A stretch of 64,000 nt of DNA from Acanthochlamys bracteata (lineage: Eukaryota; Streptophyta; Magnoliopsida; Pandanales; Velloziaceae), in the NCBI GenBank assembly GCA_019914995.1, contig CM034139.1, positions 4,628,461-4,692,460 of the forward strand. The letters are read 5' to 3'. The translations under genes were made by a program, and so were the position numbers. The first letter of the stretch is position 1. Every line of letters begins with the position of its first letter. This document shows, one piece after another, positions 34,444 to 46,519 of the stretch. A model generated the notes under the pieces. It was not told the origin of the DNA, did no database searches, and was given only the letters and a program-made list of their open reading frames with translations.

Positions 34444-34713
34444 CGGGCGTTTGAAATTGCTTATGAAATAGAGTTTTTGTAAATTAGAAGATATTTTTAT
34501 CTTTTTTGAAAAACGAGCTATATTTTTTTTACTTAAAAAAAAATAATAAAAATATGTAATAAAAAGATCTCACTTCGTAGAATTTTTCTACACTTTCTAA
34601 ATTTTTAAATAAATTTTTTATATACTTATAAAATATGTATTCAAAAACGTAAAATGAAGAAAAGTTAAGAAAAGCTGATAAGCAGCTTTTGAAACGGAGA
34701 ACTAAACAGCCCC
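34444..34713. repeat. Tourist-like MITE, sister copy of 27624-27895
   Basis: It starts gcgggcgtttgaaattgc and ends gaactaaacagcccc. The internal block gtaataaaaagatctcactt and most of the rest align with 27624-27895, with scattered substitutions. It lies about 370 bases after the WSD stop codon. Confidence 0.65.
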
Positions 34714-36599
34714 TATAAATCTTACCCAAGTCTTTTGTTTTGGACGTATTTCAAAAGCCCATAACTTTAATTTTTTTTGCCAGATTTTGAGTTCCGAACA
34801 GTTCATATGTTTCAATTATACAAAAAATTCAGAACTTTACTTTCACGTGTAAAATTTCAATTCTAATTTTCTTATTTGCATACTTTTCAGTACAATTATA
34901 TTTTTTAATTTTCAACATACTTTTAAAATTTATTAAAACAAAAATACTAAATTTTACTTCTACTTTATTTTTAAAAAAATTCGATTTCTTAATTTTTATT
35001 TTTACGAAACGCACATTTAAAACACGCTCTTTCATAAAAATAATTACATCTGCGATAGTGAATGTCTATAGACATGGATGTCTGCTATAAGCTTGGAATG
35101 ATTATTGAACTCTTGTTACTGTAGCCAAAATGATTGTAGTGACCAGCCAGTGACTAGCATTATTTGTGAGTGATTGTTTTAATGTTTGTAGAGCTAAACC
35201 TATCTTTTTGAAAATTTTTGAAAATTATTATCAAACTTTTTTTTTTTTTTTGAAGCACTCTCAAATATCTACAATTCGTTTTGATTCTCTTTTGTTATGC
35301 TTAGTTTTATAAAGAAAAAGGTTAAAGAGTCGTTACTGCATTCTCAGCTCCACATCATCATCACCAATTCTTTCCGATTTGTTTTGTAATTTTCAAATAA
35401 TGAAAATGAAAGAAATGATTTTTCTAATCTTTAATTCATTGATCTAACAACCGCATTGACAATAAAAATATACACAAAACAAAAGTTACCAATAACTTAT
35501 TAATTTATTTAGTTGTGTTAGGGTGTGTTCTTTTGACTTTAAAAGTAAATTTTTTGAAAGTGAGTTTTTAGAAATGAGTTGTTAAAAATAGTATTATTAA
35601 AAATGATGTGTTCTTTTTGTATTGGAAAATATATTGGAAGTGATTTTTTATATTTTTTTATAATAAAAAATAAATTAAAAATAATTTTTTAATAAAAAAC
35701 AAGTGACTTACGGGTGTAAAAAGACACACCCTTAATCTTTCAATTTACCAACAAATCATGTTTTTTTTTTCTTTCGATGAAAGTGGCGCTTGATGCTTTG
35801 TTGTTCTCTTCCAATTTTTCAGCCATTCTCACATATTCTAAACTAAGTAGGTACCTTATTTCAAATCAAAAAATTTCAATCCTAATCTTACTTTTTAATA
35901 TAAAATAAATATAAAAATTTATGTTTATTAAATTTATTTTTAAAATTTATATTTAGTGTAGGAAAAGTTCTAAGCTGACCTTTAAATGTCTCAAATTTTT
36001 TTAATTCATTTTATGGCCATATAAATATAGCTATAGTGACCGAGAGTGAGTTTTACTTTTGGAGTAACATTTCTCTAATTTTTTAGAGTAATTTTAAAAT
36101 GAAGACTTTCTAAAATAAAAAAATACTTTTATTTTTTATTAAAAAATAAAAATATATAATAAAAAATTTCATTATAGATTATTTATTTATATTTTTTAAA
36201 TTTTAAAATAATTTTTTAAATATTTATAAAAAATATATTAAAAATATATAATTAAAAATTAAATAATGTTTTTTACACAGCCAAACGCTCGCTTGGCTTT
36301 TTGTTCACACGTGAATGCGAGGAGTTACTATGGAGATGTTTGAGATTATTTAAAATAAAAAAATTTTGAAATAAAAATATTTATCGAATAATTTTATAAA
36401 ATTAATATAAAAAATTTTTTGAAGTAATTTTTTTGATAAAAAATATAAATCACTTAGAAATATTAAATAATTAGATAACAAAAGTTTTTTCTTGATTTTT
36501 GTTAAGTACTTTAAACTTTTAAATCTAACGATTATTTATAGAGCTACTATTGGAAAAAAATATAAACAAATTTTCATATGTCTATATGGATATAGTTTT
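34714..36599. other. AT-rich spacer, no gene seen
   Basis: Long T- and A-rich stretches contain no convincing open frame. Besides the repeat at 35521-35731, the block at 36040-36290 ends ccaaacgctcgc and is probably another small inverted-repeat element. Confidence 0.35.
35521..35731. repeat. Tourist-like MITE with clean ends and TTA target duplication
   Basis: The 211-base element starts GGGTGTGTTCTTTT and ends AAAAAGACACACCC, nearly perfect inverted repeats, and is flanked by TTA on both sides (35518-35520, 35732-35734). It is the clearest example of the second subtype in the window. Confidence 0.75.
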
Positions 36600-39500
36600 T
36601 ATTAAAATGAGTTGATTTTACAATAATAACTTTATGTATCTAATATATATATATATTAGAACAGGAAAACTCTAGCCGTCACCGGCTCACTGCCAACCGG
36701 TCAGATTTCCGACGACAAACCAGATCTTTCTCGGCCTTGCCGGAACTATCTCAATCCGATCAGCGATCTCAACTCCGATCGCCAATCTGAAATCGATTGT
36801 CGGGAACGCCGTTGATTGACCCTCGCACCGCTGCCAGATCTGCTCGCCGCCGCGAGCTTCATCTCCACTGCCGCTGCTACATCCTCTAGCCGCAGCGAGC
36901 TTCTTCTCCGTTGCATGCTGCTAGATCTGCTTGCCGCCGCGAGCTTCTTCTCCGCTGCTGCCGCCGGTTGGACGCCGATTGGAGCACGCCGTGCCTTATC
37001 AGCTCGAAGCAGGCGGCGCTACATCACTGGTGAACCAGACGTGAACCACTGCGCTGAACCGAACCACAGACCTTGAACCAAATCTGGACTGCTGGACTGG
37101 GCCTGAACCGAACCAAGACTGCTGGACTGGGCTGCTCTACCACGATTGGGCTGGATTGCACTCGTGAAACTGGGCTACTCTACTGCAGTTGGACTGGACT
37201 GTACTCGTGGACTGGACAATCCTTTTTTACTGGATTGTTTGGACTAGACTGTTTTTTTTAACTGAGGTGGGCTGCTAGACAACTTAGTGTGCTAGCTACT
37301 ACTATGGTGAACCAGCTGACTATATAGATTGAATATGGAGCAACCATATCAAGAAAATTCCATAATTTCTGTGTTAGAAGACTTGACCACCCGAATGACA
37401 CAGATATTGACTCAGAATTAGACTCAGAATCAACAACCAATTTATGACTCGTTCGCTGCACAGATCAATATCAAGTTGGATGGCACCAACTACGCTTTAT
37501 GGTCTCAAGTTGCAGAAATGTATATCTTAGCTAAGGATAGGTTGGGATATATTAATGGAGATTTTCCACAATCTTTGCCCACTGATTCGAGTTTCAGAAA
37601 ATAGAGAACTAAAAATTCAATCGTGAAGGGGTGGCTAATCAACTAAATGGACTCCAGTTTGATTGCTAATTTTATTCGGTTTCCCACTACAAAGGCAGTA
37701 TGGGATGCTGCTGCTACAACATATTTTGACGACAGCGACACCTCCCAAGTGTATGATCTCAAAAGACGAGTGGGGCTAGTAAAACAAGCCGAAGGATCTA
37801 TTGAAGCATACTATAACACTTCACAAAGTTTGTGGAGGGAAATCGATTTTTGCCGTCCTAATCTAACGGATTGCGCAATAGATATACAGAGGTATTTTCT
37901 ATGCTACAGGAGGATAGAGTATACACCTCTCTTGATGGATTAGATGATTGTCTTAACAGAGTACGGAGTGAGGTACTTCAGATTAGACCATTTTCTACAA
38001 TAGAGCAGGCATATACTCATGTTAGAAGAGAAGACTCTAGACAAGCCGTAATGATGACAGGAGCAGATATTTCAACTGGCTCGGCCATGATTTCTAAGGG
38101 AGGTAGCAGGACATCTTCTCTTCGGATAGTGTCTACCAGCAATATGACAAAGTAGGGTCAACTTCAGAAAAGTTAACTACAACTTCAAGGCCGAAAATGC
38201 AGTCAGAAGGGGGATGCATACATTGCGCAAAGGCGAAACATACCTATGATATATGTTTTAAACTACATGAATATCTAGATTAGTGGAATGAGTTCAAAGC
38301 TAAAAAGCAACGTGACGTCGCTGCTAGTAGTAGTACGGGTCGATCTGCTATGGTAAATGTAGAACCTCAACTATCCTTTATCTCACAGGTCGATCCTCCA
38401 GTCACTTTGAATTCCAATACTACGTCCACTACTAAAGATCCAGGTAACTGCAATTACATTTTATCTGGTTCTACTTATAATGATTATCAAGGATGGTAGT
38501 TGATTCAGGAGCAACTCATCATATGACATATGACTCCCGCGATCTCACCAATATTATTAAACCGAGACGGAATCTCATTGCTAATGCTAATGGAGTCATA
38601 TCTCCAGTTACAGGAGCTGGAACTGTAGCTCTATCACCCTATCTCATTACCAAATACATTACTTATCCCATCTTTTTCAAATAAATTATTATATGTGGGA
38701 CAATTTACTGAGGAGTTGAACTGTTGTGTACTAATGTATCCTCAATTTTGCCTTCTACAGAATATTATCAGCAAGGAGATTATTGATCGTGGTACTAAGA
38801 GAGGGGGATTGTATTATGTCGATGACTTCTGTTCTGGTAAAGCAAATCATATACAAAGCTCATCAGTAGGAAAATCTGAAAAAATTTGGTTATGGCATCG
38901 TCGGTTGGGACATCCTTCTTTTAGTTATTTGAAATTTCTACTACCAAATTATTTTTCAAATTTGCATGACTCAGACTTTAAATGCGATGTGTGCATTTTA
39001 GCTAAAAGTCATCGTGCTTCTTATCCTTTAAGCTCAAGTAGGAGTAAGATTCCTTTCGCTGTAATTCATTCTGATGTTTGGGGACCTTCACTAGTGACCA
39101 CTTCTTCTGGATTTCGTTGGTTTGTGACCTTTATTGATGATTGTACCCGCATGACCTGCATTTATCTAATGAAGCATAAACATGATTTGTTGATATATTT
39201 CGGTACTTTCATAATATGGTTTAGACTCAGTTTTTTGCTAAGATTCAGATTCTCCGTTTAGATAATGGAGGAGAGTATGTTAATAGTGATTTTCATACTT
39301 ACTTTCAAAATTGTGGCATCATTCATGAAACAACATGTCCTCAAACACCACAACAGAACGGTATTGCTGAAAGAAAGAATAGGCACATTTTAGAAACTAC
39401 AAGAGCCATCATGATTGAAGCACGTGTACCTCAAAATTATTTGGCAGATGTAGTTGTTTCAGCTGTCTACATACTAAATCGTATGCCCTCGAGAGTACTT

Positions 39501-41860
39501 GACTTTAAGACTCCACTCCAAATTTTGTCTCATTATGTTTCTTTACCATCGGTTTTGATGCTGCCACCTCGAATTTTTGTGTGTGGTATTTGTGCACTTA
39601 CATAAAAATTAACGAACTAAACTTGATCCATGTGCTGTTCGTTGTATTTCTTGGATATGCTACACATCAAAAAGGATATAGATGCTATCATCCTCCCACG
39701 AAGTGAACTTATGTCACAATGGATGTTACTTTCATGAAATCTGAGATGTACTTTCCTCCAATATGCACTTCTCCTCTTCAGGGGGAGGCACATTATGATG
39801 AAGAGAAGAATTGGAACGCTTGGCCTAGCTTTGAAGATGATATTACCTCGACAACAGTTGTATCTAATCTACGGACTGTGCAAGAGACAGAACAGAAAGA
39901 AGCAAATAACTGTAAAGAAGTAGCTGAATCTAAACCCCCTCTCATTCTTTAGTACTAGAAGACCAGTCTTCAGAGAATATCCTTGGGATAAGTTCTCTAT
40001 CCACTTTATCTCCTGATAGCATAATGGGTACTTCTACAGGTTATAAGCTACCTTTCAGACAGAATCGTGGTGTTCCTTCAGACATATACTCACCAGATTT
40101 TGTGGGACGAAAATCAAAATATCCTATTGCTAATTATGTTTCATCTAAGCAGTTATCGAAGCCAGTAAAGACATTTGTGAACCAGCTGTCTTCCTGTCAT
40201 ATTCCTAATGGAGTACAAGAAGCATTGGAGAATCCTAAATGGGTTTAGACAATAGAGGAGGAAATGAAAGCACTATAGAAAAATGAGACGTGGACCCTTG
40301 TTCAATTACCAAAGAAAAAAAAATCAGTGGGATGCAAATGGGTATTCTCGATCAAATACAAAGCAGATGGATCCATTGAAAGATATAAGACAAGACTTGT
40401 GGCGAAAGGGTATACACAGACATATGATGTAGATTATCAGGAAACATTTTCACCGGTGGCCAAACTGAACATTGTCAGAGTTTTACTATCTCTTGCAGCA
40501 AATCTGAATTTGGCCATTACATCAATTTGATGTAAAAAATGCTTTCCTCCATGGTGATCTTAAGGAAGAAGTATATATGGATATCCTCCAGGATACACTA
40601 TACTTTCACAAGTTGGAATTGTGTGTAAACTATAGAAGGCACTATATGGGTTAAAGCAACCTCCCCGTGCATGGTTCGGACGTTTCAGTATGGCAATGGA
40701 ACAAAGTGGGTTCAAACAAAGCAACTCCGACCATACATTGTTTCTAAAACATCGACAGGGAAATGTAATAATTCTAATAATTTATGTTGATGATATGATA
40801 ATAACAGGAGATGATGCGGAGGAAATCTCTGCACTGCAGAAGTATTTAGCCTCTGAGTTTGAAATGAAGAATTTAGGAGGATTGAAATACTTCTTAGGTA
40901 TTGAAATGGCACGATCAGAGAAAGGTATCTTTCTATCTCAAAGAAAGTATGTGTTGGACTTACTATCTGAAACAGAAATGGTCGATTGCAAACCAGCTGA
41001 TACTCTAATTATTTAGAATCATAGTTTGGGAGAGTATCATGATTGTGTGCCTACTAACAAGGAAAGATATCAGAGACTGGTTGAAAAATTAATTTACTTG
41101 TCACACACACGACCGGATATTGCTTATGCAGTAAGTGTGGTAAGTCAATTCATGCATTGTTCTAGCGAAATCATATGAATGCCGTTGTTAGAATTCTTCG
41201 CTATTTGAAATCTGCTTTAGGAAAAGGCCTTATGTTTTTCAGAAATAATCATTCTGAAATAGAATGATATACAGATGCTGATTAGGCAGGAAGTGTTACC
41301 GACAGAAGGTCTACATCAGACTATTTTATTTTTGTGGGAGACAATTTGATCACTTGGAGAAGTAAGAAACAAAAGATAGTGGCATTATTCAGTACAGAAG
41401 CTGAACTTAGAAGAATGACCAAAAGTTTGTGTGAACTTCTTTGATTAAAAAGACTACTAACAGAAATTAGTTACCCACCAAAATCAGCGATGAAGTTATT
41501 TTGTGACAATAAATCAGCCATTAGTATTGCTCATAATCCAGTACAAAATAATCGAAACCAAACATGTTGAGGTCGATCGTCATTTCATCAAACAGAAACT
41601 CGAGGATAAGACAATTCAGCTTTCATTTGTGAAATCTGAAGACCAATTGGCTGATATACTTACAAAGGCTGTTCCAGTAAGATATTTTTCAACTCACTTG
41701 ATAAGTTGAACATTAGAGATATTTATGCACCAACTTGAGGGAGAATATTAAAATAAATTGATTTTACAATAGTAACCTTATGTATCTAATATATATATAC
41801 ATGTATTTTTCTGTATTGCAAGATTGAATGAATACATGTATTTCTACAGTTTTCGGTAAC
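36600..41860 (+). mobile_element. Ty1/copia LTR retrotransposon relic, broken
   Basis: Parts in copia order: a GC-rich leader (36.66-37.1 kb), gag (about 37.45-38.45 kb), protease (38.49-38.69 kb, with the DSGA-type active site), integrase (38.7-39.6 kb, including the LWHRRLGH zinc region), reverse transcriptase (40.26-41.02 kb, with YVDDM) and RNase H (to about 41.71 kb, with ADILTKAVP). A purine-rich tract ttgagggagaa precedes the 3' end. About 55 bases starting attaaaat(g/a)a(g/a)ttgattttac occur at 36603 and again at 41748, marking what is left of short terminal repeats; the 5' one looks incomplete. All domains are present but the coding region has many breaks, on the order of ten or more, so the copy is dead and not recent. 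Confidence 0.85.
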
Positions 41861-42262
41861 AATTTCCTCGAAGTTGAATTGAAACATCTTAACAATTTCT
41901 TTGAAGTTGAATTGAAAACAAACAAATAGTAACAATAACAACAAATCTATAAGAAAAGATACATAAAATTCGTATTTAATTACTACCTAAACTTTTTTTA
42001 TCAAATTTATTTTTAATATAAAATTACAGAAATTTTATTTTTTTATTTAAATATTTAAAATTTTAATTTTTTTTAAAAATATTAAATTTATCTGAAAATA
42101 AATAAATAAAAGCAGATATCTATCTATTATCCACTATCTTATGTCTCGACTCTTTAAAATTCAATAGTTAACTAATAACAACATTTCCTTATTTGTAGTT
42201 TGTTATTTTGAAAAAGTTACTAATTTAGCATACCCGGAGATACGCCAGAAGCCATTCCACTA
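41861..42262. other. Spacer between the copia relic and the ECT-like gene
   Basis: A 25-base unit (aacaatttc.tt.gaagttgaa) occurs twice at 41863-41920. The remainder to about 42.2 kb is AT-rich and presumably includes the promoter of the gene that follows. No gene is seen. Confidence 0.35.
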
Positions 42263-42454
42263 GTGTTTGTTGTTCTACTTGCGGATTTTAGTTCTCCTCT
42301 GCAACCTCGCGCGAGATCACGCGCACGGACGAAGACAAAGAAAGCCGACCGACCGACGACCGCGCGATCTTCTTATTTGTCCTTTCCGGAGACAGCCAAG
42401 CGAGCTGGAGAGGTAGTCAGAGGATTCTCCTGTGGGTTCTACTGGTGCATTTTC

Positions 42455-44093
42455 ATGGCTGATTCCAAATTCGAAACCAAAACCATATCCTCCCATGGTT
42501 AGTAGTAGTAGTGTTTGTAGTAGTTTCTTGCTAATATTGTTAGAATCTCAGACTGGCTTCTATTTGATCGATGATTTTCAGCTTTAATTTCTGAAATAAT
42601 TGATAATCTCATTGTTTAATTTTTTTTAATTTAGATAAAAGAATGGAATTTTGGGAGTTTATGGATGGAAAGATGTGTTCTTTCTATGGGAGTCTCTGTT
42701 CAATTCTTAATGTCAATTTTGTTGTTTGAGAATTGAAGTTAGCTAGCTGGTTTGAGTTATTAAGTGTTGTTCCTGAGGAAATTTAGCCAAAAAAGTGCTT
42801 TTTTAATTTGTTTTTTATTTAACGGTTTTTTCTTACCTGTTGAAGATGATGTTGGTATGGATTTAGATAATAGTGAATTTCAAACTGAATATTTCTTATG
42901 AATTTTGTTAAATTACATTTTCAAGTTTGCTTTTCGGTTTTGATTGAAACAGATGAAGATGATGTGAAGACTATTATGGTAGATCCTACTCCTAAAGGCA
43001 GCAAAGATTTGATGGTGAGTTGAAGATTCATTTTTCTCTAATTTTGTGGTTGTCCACCATTCTTCTTTATGATTCATTTACTTCTATCATTTGTTTGTAT
43101 ATGCTGATGTAAAATAAATGCTTCTTTTTACCCTCCTTTTTAAAATTAAAATGTCTAATCTTCCTGTTTATTGTAGTCTACTCCTAAAGATGGAAGCCCT
43201 TCTGATTCAATCTCTTGCATCTCCTCAGGCAGTGCTTCAAGCAGCGTTAAAGAGATTGAGGTGGGCCTAGACGCTCTAACCACTGATCACGGCATGTCAG
43301 ACTATGGTTACTACTACCCAGGTGTGTAGCTTTATGGTTTGGATTGCACTAAAATTCTAATAAATAACCCGTAGAAGTTTGTTCCTTCATTTCCAAACTG
43401 CTAATTTATCCCCTTATATATTTGCTACACTTATATTCTAATGAAGCTGTGACCAAACACAGGGTTCAACGGATCATTTGGAGAATGGGAAGATCAATAC
43501 TACGTACTTGGATCTGATGGCTCAGATTTTCAGCATCCAGTGAGTACTCTCTATTTCTGTTGTTTTCAGTGCTGGTGAATTGATTATTCAAATAAATCTT
43601 ATGAAACCAGTCATCTCACATGTCATCTTTTCCCCTTATTTTAGTGGTAATTTCCATCATTTTAGTTTGAGTGATATTTATACAGTCAGTTATTTTGGAG
43701 TTTGTAGTTGATACATGCCATTAAAGGCCTTTAGAAAGATAATGTCTTTGTTTTGTTCTGTATTCATACTCATATGACTTTAAGCTCTCAGTCATGCCTT
43801 TATCAGTTTATCTAAATTGTATTTTTTATTCTTATTTATATTGACAGTCAAGATGCTGTTATGCAGTCTATTACATAGTCCTTTTATCTGCCTTTCATTT
43901 AGTAGGTCATTATTTATGTTGCATGGCACCTGATTCTTGTGGTTTTTGATTTTCTTTCCAGCCAAAAACTGATGAAGTTGGAGAAGACAAGAAGCAAGTT
44001 GATATGAAGTCCTCAGTTGCCAGTCCTGAGTCATTTGTATCAACTGTGACACAGGCAGAGAAGCTTTTGGGCGCTATTTCCTTGAAGGGATAA
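42455..44093 (+). CDS. ECT/YTHDF N-terminal-like protein lacking the YTH domain, five exons
   Basis: Exons: 42455-42497, 42953-43014, 43177-43321, 43463-43539, 43962-44093, all with good GT..AG borders and continuous frame, giving 152 residues. SPSDSISCISSGSASSS and SDYGYYYPGFNGSFGEWEDQ plus YYVLGSDG resemble the low-complexity N-terminal region of plant ECT proteins, which bind m6A in RNA through a C-terminal YTH domain. Here the frame ends with KLLGAISLKG and a stop, and no YTH-like sequence is seen in the next 2 kb. The product may be a truncated paralogue, possibly able to engage ECT partners through its N-terminus but not m6A; this is inference. An in-frame upstream ATG at 42263 would add 64 basic residues, but the MADSKFE start fits the family better. 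AATAAA signals follow at 44691. Confidence 0.75.
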
Positions 44094-44690
44094 TGTGCAT
44101 CATTGTAATTAGAAGAAGAGCATCAGCTGTGAGCACTTCCAGACCCTATTCTTGGAAGTTCCATGGAGGAATAGCATTGATTCAGAAAAAAAAGGCTACT
44201 GAAGATATGGAATATATGGTCATGAATCAAATGTACCAGATTGGGAATGTTGTACCATACACAGATATCTCCCCATGAGCATTATGCTGCGATTGGTTTG
44301 AGAACATGTGGGTCATGCTGGTGCCAGAGGTCGGCAACTGTTAGGAATGACAGCTCAAATGCAGTGTCATTATTCATGCTGCCCCTACTTTTTTTATTCA
44401 TGGTGAGGGAGCCCTTATTCCTTTTCTTTTATAATTTTCTATTGAGGATTGGCACGAAATGTTTACAAGAAGGGCTTTTGGTGGTGCAATGGGTGATTGG
44501 TGAACGCAACTTTTGGTTGGTGTAGAAATCTTCCAGGGCTCAGCTGAGGCTGGCGGTTGTATAAGGTGTTGTTGTAAGCTAGTTGGTGAAATAGGAAATG
44601 CCCGTCAAATAAAGAGCGGGAACTGAGTTCATTTCCTTGGTCAGAGCTCCTTTTCTCGTTGATCAGGTGTAACAAAATTACCAAATAAGA

Positions 44691-44710
44691 AATAAAGGAT
44701 GCAAAATAAA
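44691..44710 (+). promoter_or_regulatory. Probable poly(A) signals of the ECT-like gene
   Basis: Two AATAAA hexamers (44691-44696 and 44705-44710) lie about 600 bases after the stop codon. The sequence between stop and signals has no convincing coding potential and would be a 3' untranslated region. Confidence 0.4.
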
Positions 44711-46519
44711 ATTCAATTCTTTTGTTCGCTGTTCAATTCAGTGGCATATTATTTACAGGAGCCATCGTCTTTACGCATGTGGAAAGGTTCATTTTTGAGT
44801 TTGTTAGGAATATACTGGTATGGGCTCTACATCTTTTCTCTTATCATTTATGTCCAGAATCTTCATTCATGTACTAAATTCAGCTCTAGACGTTACGTAT
44901 TACCTTATTTTTTGGAATCTTCATTTTGCAGTGGAGCTTCGAATGTATTTTAAGGAAACAAGTGGATATTAAATGCTGATCCTGGGTGTAAGCATTTTCC
45001 ACAAGTTCAGCAACTGCTATGAGGTTAGCCAACTTAACTTGCAATTCAGAAGATTTTACATTCCATGGGAATTACTACATTTGAGTTGGTATTCTGACCT
45101 GTTAGCTAAAGTTATCTTTTATGTACAATTAAGATCATTGAACTGTTACTTCTAGTATGTTAACCTGGTCTGGTATTCCTACTTCCGTCGCACGTTCATC
45201 CTGACTTATTTCTTGAGCCCTAGAATTTAATTCCCAGATGAAGCCTGGTTTAGAGTCTTTAGACGCAAGCCATGAGGCATGTTCACATCTCTCCTTAAGC
45301 AACTGACCTGATTGGTATCTTTCGCCATTCCATTCTTGGCTTGAAAGCAAACCAATATCCATTCCTAAGTTTTTTCTTTGCATCATTTGAAAGTGTATAT
45401 ATCCAAAGGATGAATTCGTTTATTATGAATCATACAAGCTATACAAAACTTTAGTGAAAGCATTCCAGATTAGGATGCAAAAATGTTATCCAGACAATTG
45501 CAAATTTATTCCAGCTTCTAGGTCGACCTCTCCCTCTTCGAGCCTGGATAGCATACTAACATTGTATTCAAGGACTGGACTGCATTCATCTGGTACCGAA
45601 TCAATTCACTTAATAACTAGTAAAAACTTCTTAAGAACTGAGACTCGGGACTTATAGGATTAAGCTAAAATTGTCCAGAGACAACTAAAGCTTTGCAGTA
45701 CCTGCTCAATGAATGAACAAAATGTTGCAGTAACCTGCACAGCAGTGCATAATCATTTCTCTTATGGACTGCAGAACCAACACCAATGAATCCTACTTAT
45801 GATGACAAGAGCACTTATACACCTGGGCAAAGCAAGCACGCCTGTAGAGAACAAACACGACAACAGAAGAAGCTTGTTGTTGCAGCCGTGCAGGTAGCTA
45901 GCTAGTGTCTTCATCGATATGATGAAATTTGTGTCACCATTTGCTGGTTGGCGTCATTGGTGTACCAGCGTGACACAGTAGTGCTAATGAGCAAAGACAA
46001 CTACTATAACTACACAGAAAGTTTGCCTTCTGTTAACCGTTTATTATGATAACCAGCCAAAAAAGAAGATTATATTATATATTTTTAAATAAATCAGCGA
46101 ATCTGCTTTTGTTGTTGGTTTGGACCCAAACATATTCACTCGGGCTGAAATGAGTTTTTTTTAAGTAAACTGTTTAAGAAATGAGTTCGAAGAGTGAGTT
46201 TAAATTTTTTATGTTGGATTGTATTGGAAGTGAATCTGATAGTGAGTTTTGATAATGAAGTTTGTGGTTTTGTAAGTTCTTTTTTTTTTTTTTTTAAAAG
46301 CTGAAGGCAGATGTTTGGTAACCAAAGAAGGGCTTCAAACACGTATAAGATAATAACATACTTCGGTAGCAGCTAGGCGACTGCTATCCTCCGTTGTTGA
46401 TGGCATGCATAAACAAAGTAAGTGGCCAAAATATGAACACCCAAAAGCAAAGATTCATTCCCAAACATCTAGATGTCCTTAGAGATTTTTATACTATTGA
46501 AATATTAATACTAGCTAAG
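44711..46519. other. Spacer between the ECT-like and BAM3-like genes
   Basis: No protein or RNA gene is recognised. Short open readings on both strands (such as 45135-45386 minus) lack family features. An AT-rich repeat-like block lies at 46140-46330. A tttatt at 46041 would be an AATAAA on the minus strand, about 480 bases beyond the receptor-kinase stop, and could be its poly(A) signal. Confidence 0.3.

Noticed and set aside
36660-37260. GC-rich stretch before the copia gag with open readings (DLLAAASF repeats)
   Set aside because: The readings arise from repeated ctgctcgccgccgcgagc-type blocks in the element's leader and show no protein family.
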